From Limnanthes douglasii subsp. nivea (Eukaryota > Streptophyta > Magnoliopsida > Brassicales > Limnanthaceae): DNA of 64,000 nucleotides. Made by a program: the position numbers and the translations under genes. The stretch covers positions 202,577,273 to 202,641,272 of the forward strand of contig JAUPFV010000002.1 of assembly GCA_036936605.1 (NCBI GenBank), given 5' to 3'. Below the pieces are notes generated by a model. That model was not told where the DNA came from. It was given only the letters and a program-made list of their open reading frames with translations, and did no database searches. Shown one piece after another: positions 8,627 through 21,129 of this stretch (position 1 is the first letter of the stretch; each line of letters starts with the position of its first letter).

Positions 8627-10178
8627 TCCACGCACAAGAAGCGACCAATTCTTTGTTGATCCAACCAAGATATAATGCCCCATCCCTCTCTTCGAGAGTA
8701 TACTTATCACAGTAGTTCTGCAACAACAATTTGATGGTAGCATTAACCAACGAACTCAAAGGATACGGAGTAAACCCCGCCATTGTGAATCGTGACCTCC
8801 ACTTCCCCAGCAATTCATGGCGTTCCACTCTTTCAGCACCTTCACACGCTATAATATTAACAATATCTCTTGCTAGGCAGTGCTGCTCGACATTGATACG
8901 CTTTTTATGCTCCCTTGGCAGAGTTACGTCAAGTGACTCAAACATCGCGCTATAATAACTCAAAGTCTCAAGAAACCTAGGAAAGAACGCGGCTGTGTTT
9001 GTGTTAGATTCTTGCTCGACAAGAGTCACCACTTTCGGATTTAGGCTCTTAACAAGACGCAACAAACGGTCCCTGTCGTTGTCCGTGCTCACGCTCTCGT
9101 CAGCCATGTGGTGCAGCATGAACGCAAAATTGACCGCTAGAGCTTCACCGGGTTTAATACATAGGCTATTGACTCGAACCTTGCTACCCGACATCGCAGC
9201 TCCATGGAACTCAAATGGCACCTTGAATTTCCCTGCAAGCTTAGATAGCCGTTTCCCGACAATACCCAATCCTCCTCCACGGGCGTAAGCTGATGTAGAA
9301 TCGTCGATACCCGTTATCCGTATATGCGGTGGCCCACCTGGCCTTGATGCAAAAGCTTGGATTAGAGTGATCCACTGACTCCCTTGACCGATCTGGAAAT
9401 CGATTATATGGACTTTCTTTTCATCTTTCATGGCCTCGGCAATTGCTCCGTTTGCAGACATGTACCCAAATTTTAAGTATGGGCAGACCTCGTAAAGGAG
9501 GTGCATATAAGAGAGAAGCTCGGAACTAGCTGGCTCTTTGCATCGTAAAGCTTTGTAGATTGAACTGCCCGAAGAGGCCAGCCGTGCAACTAGCCCTTCA
9601 AGCATGTACGCGCCCAACCTTTGAATCGGCTCACCCGATACAGACACCAACTGCCGTAACTCATCCATCAACCATTGAGTCGTTAAGGGGTCGTTATCTG
9701 ATACGGCTTTTGCACAAGCGATCAGGACTTGTTTCAAGTCTCTTCTTGAGACAGCCTCCATCGCTATTCTCCAACTGTTCTCTATATTATTCCCATCATA
9801 AATTTCATTGTCATCGATGACGTCAGCGTCCGGCCCTAGCATTACGTTCTCAAGCTCTCTCAGCTTGTGCTTCAAGTCATTGACATCATCGGTTACGCAA
9901 GAGCCGCTTAAAGGCGACGAACCATAAGCGTTATCAGGAGAATGATACTTATCGAGTGGAAACGAATTAGTATGAGACGAGACCAAGCTGCCTTCGTTAG
10001 GGGAGAAAGTAACGGTGGATGGCGAGTTGTAAAACATATAGCTGCCATTACCTGGCGACGACTCCAATGTGCAATATTGTTCGTGGGTCATGTTACCATT
10101 GTCTTTGTACCCGAGTAACCTTTGGAAAGAAGGCAAAGAATAATCTGCATCGACTTTTTGGTTAACTCCGCTTGACAT
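8622..10178 (-). CDS. PAT1: GRAS-family regulator, PAT1 subfamily
   Basis: A plant-specific GRAS protein of 518 aa in one coding exon. The variable N-terminus contains the SCVTDDVNDLKHKLRELE stretch (93-110) shared by PAT1-type proteins. The GRAS domain runs from about 147 to the end: leucine-rich region I (about 147-205), VHIID motif at 256-260 within VHIIDFQIGQGSQW, leucine-rich region II after it, a PFYRE-like region around 395-430 (AAFFPRFLETLSYY), RINVEQ at 427-432, and a SAW region with W460, W506 and a terminal AW at 516-517. PAT1 members act in phytochrome A signalling, in cytoplasm and nucleus. The protein resembles Arabidopsis PAT1 throughout, but SCL21 or SCL5 orthology cannot be excluded by eye. 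Intronless coding sequence and a leader intron fit the subfamily. No defects seen. Confidence 0.92.
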   Translation of the reverse strand: MSSGVNQKVDADYSLPSFQRLLGYKDNGNMTHEQYCTLESSPGNGSYMFYNSPSTVTFSPNEGSLVSSHTNSFPLDKYHSPDNAYGSSPLSGSCVTDDVNDLKHKLRELENVMLGPDADVIDDNEIYDGNNIENSWRIAMEAVSRRDLKQVLIACAKAVSDNDPLTTQWLMDELRQLVSVSGEPIQRLGAYMLEGLVARLASSGSSIYKALRCKEPASSELLSYMHLLYEVCPYLKFGYMSANGAIAEAMKDEKKVHIIDFQIGQGSQWITLIQAFASRPGGPPHIRITGIDDSTSAYARGGGLGIVGKRLSKLAGKFKVPFEFHGAAMSGSKVRVNSLCIKPGEALAVNFAFMLHHMADESVSTDNDRDRLLRLVKSLNPKVVTLVEQESNTNTAAFFPRFLETLSYYSAMFESLDVTLPREHKKRINVEQHCLARDIVNIIACEGAERVERHELLGKWRSRFTMAGFTPYPLSSLVNATIKLLLQNYCDKYTLEERDGALYLGWINKELVASCAWT

Positions 10179-10238
10179 TTATTCCTCCAGCTCTTTTTAA
10201 AGAGATTACGAGGATCTGGGATCATGAAGATCTTCCAT

Positions 10239-10934
10239 CTGAAACTAAAAACCAATCATACTGAGACAACTTAGCAATCACATTACGGTATATCTTCTTA
10301 CAAGATCTAAATTTAGCTTACCAACTTTTTTATGCTCATTATCAAATCAATCCAAACTAACAACCTTTAAAGTGTTATTGTCCAGACTCCAGCAATCAGA
10401 ACTCTAACTACTAAGCTTCATTATATCATCTAGAAGCTATAAGCTAGAAGCTATATTATGTTCCATCAAGAACTTGAGATTTAAAACACACTTGTTGACT
10501 TGATCATATTAAACTGAAAGATTTTGGAACCTAAAAGCAAACACAAAAAAAGGAATTCATTGGATTATTAAAAATATTTTAACTAAAGCATCAAAAGAAC
10601 AATAAAAAGTAAACCCACTTCACATAATACCTAAATGAACCAATAGAAGAAAGAAAACCAATCACAGTTCATCGTAAAGAGAATCTATGTCTGAAAATAA
10701 GCAGCCAATTTTCCGACAACATAATCAACAGCATTTAAAAACAAAGATTACCATAAACTAAAAGATTGGGAAGCTCCTTAAACAAATCAACTAGAAAATT
10801 CATGTCCACCCAGAGAAAGAATAAGGACAACAACAACAACAAAAAAAGAAACTATACGAAAATTGTATACTTGATGAGTTCAATTGATAAGTTATATAAT
10901 TCTAAACGAGAAAAAAAATTAATAAAAATTGTAC
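10239..10934 (-). other. Intron in the GRAS 5' leader
   Basis: On the minus strand a donor (AATCAG then GTACAATT, boundary 10935/10934) and an acceptor (AGTTTCAG, boundary 10239/10238) frame a 696-bp AT-rich interval without long open frames. The downstream leader part (10238-10179) leads directly to the ATG at 10178. Inferred from splice signals only. Confidence 0.55.
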
Positions 10935-11160
10935 CTGATTTGTTCTTACAAAAATGGAACTTGGGCGGAGCGGAATTGTCTTTGCAAGAGCGAGAAAGAG
11001 AGAGAGATGGAGAATAAATCTTTTGAAGAAGTAACCATGTGGGTTTGTCAATTGAAAACAGAGGATCAGATAGGAGTGTCTATCAAGCTATAAATGTGTC
11101 TGTGATGTTGTACCAAAACACCCTTTATTACAAGGCTAACATGTTAATCATATGATATCA
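10935..11160 (-). other. GRAS first leader exon (non-coding)
   Basis: On the minus strand this contains a CT-rich tract (complement of GAGAGAGAG at about 10993-11003), typical of plant leaders, just upstream of the inferred donor. The left border is the splice donor; the right border is a guess from the candidate TATA box. Confidence 0.4.
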
Positions 11161-11188
11161 CGAGTTTTGAATTGACAGCCACTGATAA

Positions 11189-11197
11189 ATTTATATA
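11189..11197 (-). promoter_or_regulatory. Candidate TATA box of the GRAS gene
   Basis: Reads TATATAAAT on the minus strand, about 255 bp upstream of the inferred leader donor. Placement is plausible but not unique in this AT-rich sequence. Confidence 0.35.
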
Positions 11198-11199
11198 CT

Positions 11200-11925
11200 T
11201 AAGACACTAATCAAATGTTCGAATCACTAGATCTAAAAAAAGAATAAATGAATAATAAACTACATTTATATTCCGTGAAATAATTTTCGTTTTAGTTAGT
11301 TTGATTTTATGTATTAAAAGGATGAATATCTAAACCACTATCAATTTATTAAATTTTATATATATTAAATGGGTTAAGTTAGCCGTATGGTTTAAGAAAT
11401 ATACCTCCTCAGTCCACACGTGTCTATTTTTCCATTTAACCTTGGACATTTTATGGTTGTTGTTAGCTTCAGGACAAAGGCTAGTCAATGTCAATCCTGT
11501 TCACAATTTTGACCCGTTAAGAAATACCGAAAGGTTACTTTTGCCATTTTATTTTGCATTCGGCCAGATTCAAAAATGGGCGAAACTATTTCGATAGGAT
11601 CTATCCTCTTTTCTCTATTTCAAAAATATTTGATTTTGTTATTCTTTTAGAGAAAATATTTATATTTATTATAATTTTACCAAACACCGTAGCTATATTC
11701 TTTAGCATTTTTTAACGAGCAACCACTTTGTTATTATCTTTAAATTTATATTGAGCTACTTTTTTTTAATTCATAAAAAAAAACCTAACCATCACTGGAG
11801 CAGTTTTTCGAGTTCTAAAAAAAATTAAATTTATTTTATGTTTTTTTAAATTTATTTGGATTGAATATCGAATTTCAGGAACTCGATTTTTTTTAAATTG
11901 AGTTATAGGAAAAAACACCCGATTC
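11200..11925. other. Non-coding AT-rich sequence upstream of the GRAS gene
   Basis: No gene or repeat recognised. Any distal GRAS promoter elements would lie at its left end. Confidence 0.4.
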
Positions 11926-12125
11926 CGAGATGCTTCCGAGATGCTTCTGAGATGCTGGCTAGGAACTAGATGCACTTTTTTTAATAAAAAAGCACATAAT
12001 TCCAATATACTAGCTAGGAATTAGATGCGTTTTTTTAAAAAGCAACTAATTCCGAGGTGATGGCTAGGAATTAGATACATTTTTTTATAAAAAAACACAT
12101 AATTTCGAGATGCTGGCTTGGATTT
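11926..12125. repeat. Degenerate tandem repeat of about 65 bp
   Basis: Three imperfect units share GGCTAGGAA.TAGATGC, a T-run, an A-run, then CACATAATTCC and a GAGATGCTGGCT boundary. A shorter GATGCTTCYGA triplication precedes them. Confidence 0.65.
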
Positions 12126-15013
12126 AGGTGTGTCAAAATTTAAATTAGGATTTTTGGAATGCGTTTTTTAAAATGGATTTTGTTGTTAGATAAATGTAAA
12201 ACTAAAATAAAAGATTAAATTACATTGTTGGTTGATTGAGTGATGTTCTCGGTGTTGAATCTTTGGTTTGAGTATCTTTCTCTTCCATTAATCTTTAAAC
12301 CATTTGAGTTTTATGATTTTTAGGGTGTAATTTTAGAAGTTAAATCATATATGTTGGCTGTAATTCATCTCACTGATATGTTTGTTGGATTAAGGGTTTG
12401 ATAGTGGATAATGACATTAAATCATAAATTAGAAACTAAATATAGAGCAAAAAGGTAAAAGCAAGTGGTTAGTAGTTTTTTAAAAAATTGAAATAGAAAA
12501 AATAGTACATCTTATGAGAAGTTCTACCTTCAAAAAATATATAGTTAATTGGGTATGATGCAAGCGTGTATATGGATTTATACGGGACCGACATCAGTCT
12601 AGTCCTGGTTTTAGATATTTCACCGTTAAATATAAGTTAGGATGTGGATCAGAATAGCGAATGGATTTTTTTTCCTTCTCATTCAACTACATAAATATAG
12701 CCTTAGCAATTTAACTTTAATAGAACTAAAATATCTTTTTGTTTTTAAACAAGTATTTTTAAAATTACAAATATTCATATAATTGCGATTTTAGCTCGAC
12801 TAATTCAATTGTTTTAAATAAATAAATAATTAATTTTAATAATTTTATTAGTTCGATTATGTATTGGTTTTATCTATTGCCTTTTGTATCGTTTCAACTC
12901 TTTAATAGTTCTATAGTTTGGGTTTTAAGTGGATCTTATTAATTTTTGTCGGTTCGGTTCTGAATTAGTTTTACTGGTTTATCAATTTTATTAGTTTTAT
13001 TCCGAACCATTGTTACTGCTATATCTATTTTGATTTTTAAAATGGAACCACAAACTTAAAATTCGGTTCGATTCGATCCAATGCGTATCGATTCGATTTC
13101 TAATTCTAAAGAACGATTAGTTTTAATTTATGGAGAACAAATATTTTCAAATTATATAATGTCTTCCAAATTTAAATTTTAAATTTGGAAATATAATTGT
13201 TTTTGAAAAATAAAACCATATAGAACGCGACTAATAATAACTATGACGAATCGAGTGAGTGATTGTAAATATATCAATTATGACATTAGTAATTTAATAC
13301 TTATAATAATATATAAATCAGTGTTAGATGCACCGTTTTATTATATTGTCGTAAAATGTTTCATTAAATAATTTTTTTAAATTAAAAATAATATTTGTAC
13401 ATTATATATTTGAATTGCAAGAGATACAAACCAAAATTTAAGTATTAAAACAGAAATGTTGATAGAACTTGAAAAACAAGATAGGAGGGGAGACGAGATT
13501 TCATCACAACTTGATACTACAGAGAAGCAGAGCTTGCTCAAATTCATGGAGAAATTCATGAACTCAAATTAACCATTAATGGAGATGAGAATTCGGTAAA
13601 ACGAGCTTACAAGGAGGATGAGCCCCATTTCCAGAATATAATCATCATCGAGAAAACGATTGATGAAGGCCATCAACTTAGAATGGAGGCAAATTACAAA
13701 AACATTCTTATGCAAAAAGGTAGACCATATGTTCGATAAAATGACTATCCTTTAAGTAAGAGAGCATTGATATAATATTTGGTTGAACCATAGGTAGACA
13801 ACTAAACTGATGAAACCAAGCCACTAAATAAGTTTTAAACGACAGAGCAGAACAAGGATGAGGTAAGGCCAAATTTGAATTCACAATCCAATAAAAATCG
13901 ATTGAATATTTGGACTCTTATGATGCTACCCTAACATGTAAAACTAACAAAATCTGCAAATGCAGTATTGTCCTGGTTATCCATGCAGACGAGGAGCTCT
14001 TGGATTCCTGTTATTTTGATATTTTCCTTGAGGATGATGGATTTTAATCTTCTGATAGAAGATTTGTTTCTGATGCTGCAAATATTCCAGTTAAGTAACT
14101 TTATCATCTTTAGATTTATTGGAGGGAAATTTATTGGTTCCCTAGAATTGTAGAGACTTGATAATCATGTTATTTTTCTTCTTCTTTCTATTTGCTTCCT
14201 TGAATTTTTTATTTATTAGGTCTTGAAAGCCTTTATCTACTTCTTTTCTCTTTAAGATAGGAGGAAAAGGCAAACTTCATACATTATCTTGATTGTGTGT
14301 TATATTTCCAGATATAAGATTTTTATGGTCGATGGAAGAAGATAAATTATATCCATATTCAAGTGTCTGAATCGCTTATATAACCTCTTCTACATTAAAG
14401 GTTTTAATTGTTTTTCCTCATCTTTGCTTTGCAGATTGCTAATATTTTCTGTCTCTGATGTAGTAGTTGGATTATGCTTGGTTAGAGAACTTACCAATTA
14501 TCGTTTATCTTGTAGATAACATCAACTTATCTTTTTCATTCTGTGAAAACTATATAGATATGTGGTTTGATTTCTTAAGAACACTGAAATCAGTAAAGTA
14601 TTATGAAAGACTTGGATTTTGTAGTGTATCAGCGTAAGATTTTGCATTTTGATGTAAGTTAATCTCCATAGTTGTTGCATTTGGTCTAATAATATTATTA
14701 TTGTCATTATTGTTGTTCTATTGTAGAGATTTCTATGAATCCTGTAGGACTGTAATTTTTTCGAGCAAAAAAGAAGGCCTACTGTTGTTTTTTTGGTTGG
14801 TGTTGCATTATGAATTTCCTGCTATAGTCTTGTTACATCCATTCACATTCATTGATGATTGATGGCAAGCAGTCAATGATAAAGAAATGAAGCCAAGCTA
14901 CGAGAAAATAGGAGAACAACTTTCTTGAGGATCTTGGATCTTGAATATTTTTTCTAACTGCATTGCTACCTCGAAAACCTTTTTCATGTTACTGTAAAAC
15001 TTAAACTAGAGTT
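12126..15013. other. Intergenic sequence without recognised genes
   Basis: AT-rich with only short open frames. A plus-strand stretch near 13560-13740 and another near 13960-14100 look slightly protein-like (acidic, few stops), but I do not recognise either and cannot support a gene. They may be fragments of old transposons or captured exons. Confidence 0.4.
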
Positions 15014-15018
15014 ATACT

Positions 15019-15393
15019 TGATAGAGTCGGATTCTGTTGGAGACCAATTGGGTAAAGTGGTTCGGATTTTTCTTGGAGGGCAATTTAGACTTATAATAAA
15101 AATAATGCAGAGTAATTTGTGTGTCTAGTATAGTAAGCTGAGTGCCTACATCACTTAATATTGGGCCTCTAAGCCCACCAAGTTGACCCATGTGTATTAA
15201 CTAACCTGATTGGCCCATGGATCTTTGCAATCTTATAAATAGAGCCAAAAGCAACATTTAATAGGTTGGCTGATTTTATCTCTCTACTAATTATAACAAG
15301 CACCTTAATTATCTTTCTACCCTTTACCAAAAAATTAATACATAACCATCCAAATTACTATCAATACCCTGCAATCAGGAATATTCCACACCA
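15019..15393 (+). repeat. 5' LTR of Gypsy A
   Basis: Starts TGATAGAGTCGGATTC and ends CCACACCA. Contains a TATA-like TATAAATAGAG near 15234, a plausible promoter for the element. It is matched along its length by 24903-25276. Confidence 0.88.
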
Positions 15394-15394
15394 A

Positions 15395-15412
15395 ATTAGC
15401 GACCACAGTGGA
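15395..15412 (+). other. Primer-binding site of Gypsy A (degenerate)
   Basis: AATTAGCGACCACAGTGG directly after the 5' LTR corresponds to the better preserved ACTTGGCGACCACAGTGG of element B at 27721. Confidence 0.65.
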
Positions 15413-15984
15413 AGTGTGCGGTGCCCGGATAACAATATTCAAAACCTGTCATGCCTCACATTTCTTTAAGAAATGGATCTCGACATGCAAATTGATCCCC
15501 CTTTTGAGAATGGAGGGGGTAAGAGTTGATAAAAAGCACGCGAACATGTTTCATGTAGATCACAATACATAAGAAATACTTTTCATGCAAGAAGAGTGTG
15601 ATTAGTTGCGGGCAGAGATTAAAGCTTTGAAAACCCAAAGGTAGGCTGAAAAAGAGCTAAATAGGAAGAATCCATTAGGATGTCCCAGTCCTAGCCAGAT
15701 AACAACCACAGACAAGATGAAAGTGATCAGTTCCTAAAAGCTCATAAAGGAACAAAAAAAGAACTTCGGCCTAAATAATTATCGAACACATCAGACCTGT
15801 TGGAAACTCAACCAAATAATAAGATTCATATATCTTTTCTTCCTCGTCAAGTAGTGACCATTATCATAAAAGAAGAAAGAAAGATTAAATAAAAAATATT
15901 TCTAAGAGAAGGTCAAGTAAAAGGGATTCAAAGAGAAAAAAATAGATAAAAAAGGAAAAGAGAAAAAAGAAAAGAAAGGTTACC

Positions 15985-16590
15985 AATGAAAGGTGAAAAA
16001 GCCGACAGCCACATGATTGATCATCTGTTCAGTGATCAGTTCGATGTCCAGCCCAAACCGGGTATCTTTTCCACTTCCGACGAGGATCATATGTTTAGCC
16101 AATGACATAATTAGAGACAATCACCTTTTTCTTCAAGAATTATTTCTGGACATCTACCGAGGTATTTTGATAGTTCAAAAACAGAGAAATATGATGAAAG
16201 TCAAGATCCTGATAATCATCTCGAATAGTTTAAATTTTTAATGATGGGTTTTAATGACGATGATAAGCTATTTATAGGGAGTAAAGAACTCAAAAGGAAC
16301 AATAGCACCATAATTTATTGCGCACAAGAACCAAATGAGTCTTTAAAGGGGTACATCAGCCGTTTTGTGAATACAAAGGATGGACTGGCTAATTGTTTTG
16401 AGCAAGTAGCTATCGCTTCTCTAAGACAAGGCTTAATGTTAAGAGATTTGGCTGATTCAGTTACACGTAAGAATAAGATGACTTGGGGAGGATTATTAAA
16501 CCAGGTCGGAAAGAAAATCACAGTAGAGGAAACCAAGAGGTCAAGATTACCTTGCCAGAATAAATATGTTCCCACAACTTCTATCCCATA
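15985..16590 (+). pseudogene. gag of Gypsy A
   Basis: Resembles gag of element B over the retrotransposon gag domain: SDQ..DVQP, FDSSKTEKYD, then a 116-codon open frame (16241-16588) with FVNTKDGLANCFEQVAIASL and TWGGLLNQVGK. Compared with B, about 39 residues between DDDKLF and GSKEL (including the ALKWYN block) are missing without breaking the frame. Stops upstream (near 16110 and 16229) show it is not functional. The downstream Gln/Pro-rich tail and the zinc-knuckle part are barely recognisable. Confidence 0.75.
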
Positions 16591-17042
16591 ATTCAGTACT
16601 CAGTCTCAAGTTACAACCAACTACCATCCTAAGAAATTCGGATAAGGTTCGCATCGGCCTAGATAGAGTCAGTCAAATCAGGGTCAACTATCTAAACCAA
16701 TGGGGAATCAATGGGTTCAACCTGAATGGTTTGCAGAGTTAGTTGAAAATATAGCCATCATTTATGATGGAACCAAGAATGTTGTGCAATTTCGAAGGCC
16801 AGCGCAAATTTAATCCCCCAGATAAAATTGAAACACACGTTTTTGTAGCTACCAAAATGATGTGGGCCATGAAGTAAGATGTGCAAGCGTTGATCGAAAG
16901 TGGAAAATTATCCGCTTTTGTTAAAAAATGATGAGGTAACATGCAAACTAACACATGTTCTTCGCCTAGTGCAACTACAGCCCAAGATACGTCACTAAAT
17001 TTTCAAAGATAAAGTATGAAAGCATCTAAATAAGAAAATGCG

Positions 17043-17660
17043 ATGGTAATTATGGAACGATTTAATGCGGATTCAGAGTACTTAGACCCCGATCCATATT
17101 GGAATCAAGTCGTTCTTATAATAAAAAGAACAACAAAATTATATGATCTATGCCACTACTTCAAATCTTTAAGTATTTTTGAGAGAGATACAGTAACTGA
17201 GCCATCAAGCTGCTCCAGGAAAAGACATGTGAATAGTTTGACGGCTCAGTCAGAAGGAAAAATTTATACACACCTCTATCAGAAACCTGCTCCTTTCATT
17301 ATGTTAGACGATGATGACATACGATAAATTGACGGCCCTTATGAATTTGCTGTAGTAATAATAACATTTACTGAAGGCAATGAAATACAAAGGATCTTGA
17401 TTGTAGTAGAAAGTTTGGAAAATATTTTATCAATGTTCGAATAAAACCATAGTGGGGTTTACGAGAAACGTTTCTAAAGTACTTAGGGAATTTGAAGGTG
17501 AGGCCTTTCTAGGAAAAATGTCATTTAAGAAAATGGTAGGGGTTTTATTTGTAGTAGTTGATTATCCAACGTCTTATAATGTAATATTTGGTAAATATTA
17601 GTTATCTAAGATGCATACAGTAGCATGAATTTTTCACCAATGTTTGATATATGCAGTTGA
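17043..17660 (+). pseudogene. gag C-terminus and protease remnant of Gypsy A
   Basis: 17043-17330 matches the MVIIERFDVESEYLD region preceding the protease in element B (here MVIMERFNADSEYLD). 17336-17660 gives the protease region with frameshifts (VVVDYPTSYNVIFGK-like near 17551-17595). The catalytic Asp triad is not visible with confidence. Confidence 0.65.
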
Positions 17661-18019
17661 AGTCAAGTAAGGATGGTCTGAAGCAGCCAAAAGGTGGCAA
17701 GGAAATGTTATGTCACTACTTTTGCTCCAAAATCATTGGAACCAGTGGGAACTGGAAAAGAATAGTAATTAGTAGAGTCTTATGCAGAATAAAATGAGAT
17801 ATATGATCCAAGGGAGGATCTAAGTGTTGTTATCCCAATTGAAGAGGTTGAAATTCATTATCTGGAAGAAGGGAAAAATGTCAAGATCGGATCCAAATTA
17901 CTATTATAATTGGAGGAAAAATTATTGTTCTTTTTATCCAAAGAATTTACATGTGTTTGCTAGGTGAAATGAGGATGCAACTTTAGTACATGTAAGTGTT
18001 ATCAGCCACAAAGTATCTG

Positions 18020-19570
18020 TAAGATCCGATTCAGGTTTGGTGGTTTAAAGAAGGAGAGTTTTTTTTTAAAGAAAAATCAGAAGCTATAGCCCACGATATG
18101 GATCGATTAACCAAGGTTGGGCACATTAAAGAATCCCAGTATCCTATTTGGACTTCCAATTTGGTCATTATAAAAAAGAAGAATGGAAAATGGTGTATGT
18201 GTATTGATTTTACAGATTTTAACAGAGCTTGTCCTAAGGATCCTTTTCTTGTGCCCCTGATATATCAATTGGTAGATTCCACATCTGGAAACAAGTTATT
18301 ATTCTTCATAGATTCTTTTTCCGCGTATAATCAGATACAAGTGACAAACAATCAGGATTACAGTACATTTATGACTGACAGGGGGCTTCATTGTTACAAA
18401 GTCATTCATTTTGGGTTGAAGAATGCTGGAGCTACTTACTAGTGATTGGTTAATAAGGCATTCGCCAAACATATTGCTAGAAATATAGAAGTGTATATTG
18501 ACGATATGATGTTCAAAATCCCTAGAGAGGAGGATCACATCTCCGACCTCTGAGAAATTTTTTCAAACCTAGAAGCCATCAACTTAAAACTAAGTCTTGA
18601 AAAAAATGTAATTTCGGTGTCTGATCCGGTAAATTCTTAGGCTACATCATAAGTGAAAAAGGGATCTAAGCTGACCAGACCAATTGAATGCTCTGTTGGC
18701 CATGAATCCTTCTCGGAATACTAAAGAAGTGCATATATTGACTGGGAGATTGACTGCATTAAATAGGTTTATTTCGAGATCATCACATAAATGTGCCCAA
18801 TTTTTCCAAGTATTAAAAAATGAAAAAGAATTTAGCTGGTTCAAAAATTGTGAGGAAGCATTCTTTGAAATCAAACGACACCTATCTTCACCCAAAAACT
18901 TTATTCAAACCTATTGCTGGAGAAAGACTTTATATGTACTTAGTAGTGTCAGTTTACGCTGTGAGTGCAATATTGGTACAAGAAATTGATAATTATCCCC
19001 ACCATGTTTACTACATTAGTAATAGCTTGGTGAAAGCCAAGAAAATATACCTAAAATTGGAAAAGCTAGCTTTGGCATAGGTAATAACGACCAGAAAACT
19101 AAGGTCATATTTTCAAGCGAACTCTATCACAGTTCGAATCTTTTTTCCTTTGAAAAATGTTTCACAAAATCCGAATATATCAGGTTGAATGACTAAATGA
19201 TCAGTTAAACTCAGAGACTATGATATTGAATTTGTTCCTCGAACTGCAATCAAAACTCAAGATGTGGCTGATTTTCTAGTAGAATTTTACTAAAAAAGAC
19301 CTTATAAGGAAGTTCAACTTAGTAATTCTGAAAAGGAATGGATGATTCGAACTGATGGTGGATCCAGTACGACGAAATGTGGTGCTGAGATTTATCTAGT
19401 TTTCCCCTTCTGAGATTCAATGTACCAAGCAATATGTTTTAATTCTTGGGCATCCAATAACAAAATATGAGGCAACAATACTCAGGTTAAGATTGTCTCA
19501 GATATGTGGTGCCAAAAGGATCCGATTATTGAGTGATTCCCACTTAAAGGTGTTAAAAAAAATTCTAAAC
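18020..19570 (+). pseudogene. Reverse transcriptase and RNase H of Gypsy A
   Basis: RT fingers and palm at 18098-18440 (MDRLTKVGHIKESQYP, KWCMCIDFTDFNRACPKD, FIDSFSAYNQI, HFGLKNAGATY). The frame then meets TAG at 18440. The catalytic YIDD box is still readable at about 18494-18508. The thumb and connection follow at 18680-19080 in two frames. RNase H starts near 19340 (RTDGGSS) and is broken by stops and small deletions up to about 19560. Non-functional because of the interruptions, although the YIDD motif itself survives. Confidence 0.82.
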
Positions 19571-19589
19571 TAATTTTAAACATGTTAAA

Positions 19590-20990
19590 TATGAACATGT
19601 GTCATGGTCGGAAAATTCAATGGCTGATTCTCTAGCCACTAGAGCCTACTCCGAAGCGTACCCTTGGAGCTTGGTACAAGAATATCCTTCCATAGTCACA
19701 AATACTGAAATGGAGGTTGTCATGGAAGAAAACTTGCAAATATCTGCCATAACCTTTCCAGATTGGAGGTATAACAACCAAGACTTTATCAGTACAAAGT
19801 TTTACCTAAGGATAAAGCTTATGCCAAAAAGCTAAAATTCAAAGCACATGAATTTTTAATTTTAAGAGGGGTTCTTTATAAAAATTCATTTATCAAACAT
19901 TTGTTGTATTGCCTTAGATTCAACAAATCTCGAACTATTCCATCATAGCTATATTATAGAGAAGGATCATCATATTGTGGTTACAAGGTTTTAACTAGAA
20001 GGGTTTTATTAGCAAGATGTTATTAGCCTTCTATTATGGCAAACGCTAAAGACTTGGTTAAAATATGCGATCCTTGTCAAATGTATGGAAATGCGATCAA
20101 TAGACCGATAGTACCCATGGAGTCTGTGTCCGAAGCAATACTGTTTAATAGATGGGGACTTGATTTAGTTGGGCCATTTCCACTGGCTTCTGGGGGATGT
20201 CGTACTGATCATCATGGCAATTAATTATTTTTCCAAATGGGTAGAAGCTGTACCACTATCCTGGACAACTTCCAAAGCAGTGATAAAATTTATTCTTTCT
20301 AACATATTTTTTAGGTTTAGAATTCCTAAACGCATCATTACAAATAACGGTCCTCGATTCGACAACAAAGACATGAAAGTATTTTGTACATCGAGATGAA
20401 TTGATCATTTTTTCTCTTCTCCTTTTCATCCTCAAGCCAATGGACAAGTTGAGGTAGAAAATAGAACAATTTTAATAGTTCTGAAGAAGAAATTGGAGGG
20501 AGCAGCCGGGAAATGGCCAAATTATCTACAAGAAGTACTATGGGCCTACCAAACTACTCCCTACACAACTACTCAAGAGTCTCTATTTGCTTTAGTCTAT
20601 GAAATGGATGCAATCACACCAATGGAAGCTAGTCTTCCTTCTTTTAGAGTTCAAATTTATTCTGAAGAGAGTAATGAGGTTGCAGTAATGGCTTAGTTGG
20701 ATCTGATTGAGGAAAGAAGAATAAAAGCTCATTTGAGAATTATTCACTACCAAGGCCTAATGAGAAGTAAGTATGCATCTGAAATCCGAAGGAGAGACTT
20801 CAAAGCATGAGACAAATTTTTAAGAAAAATGTTTTTACATACTAAAGAAAAGAAGTAAGGAAAACTCGCTCCAAACTGGGAATGACCATACAATGTATAT
20901 GAAAATATTAAGCAATGAACGTACATGTTACTCGTTCGAGAATGCAACCTTATAAAGCACTCATGGAATGTTGAGCACCTGAGGTCATAT
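19590..20990 (+). pseudogene. Integrase of Gypsy A
   Basis: Zinc-binding part near 19975-20080 (CGYKVLTRRVLL, CDPCQMYG). Catalytic core from 20150 (RWGLDLVGPFP), then YFSKWVEAVPL. The second catalytic position reads TNNG where element B has TDNG. The region around the third acidic residue reads PQANGQVEVENRTI (about 20430-20470). The C-terminal part runs to about 20990 (EERRIKAHLR..HYQGLMRSKY, LAPNWE). Frameshift near 20200 and stops at 20397, 20695 and beyond. Confidence 0.8.
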
Positions 20991-21129
20991 ATAGAATAAA
21001 TTTGTATAGTATATATTTACTTTGTTTAGTTCAATGTATATATTATGGGGCATACTAATTCCTACCCTGGTGGCGCAATGCGGATTTAATGAGGTGTCTG
21101 AATTGTTTTTAATCTATCATCTTTAACCT

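Noticed and set aside
8731..9820. Plus-strand open frames opposite the GRAS gene
   Set aside because: They are shadows of the strongly conserved GRAS coding strand and match nothing recognisable.
13968..14153. Possible exon-like stretch between the GRAS gene and Gypsy A
   Set aside because: Short, no recognisable domain, no consistent splice context; left as intergenic.
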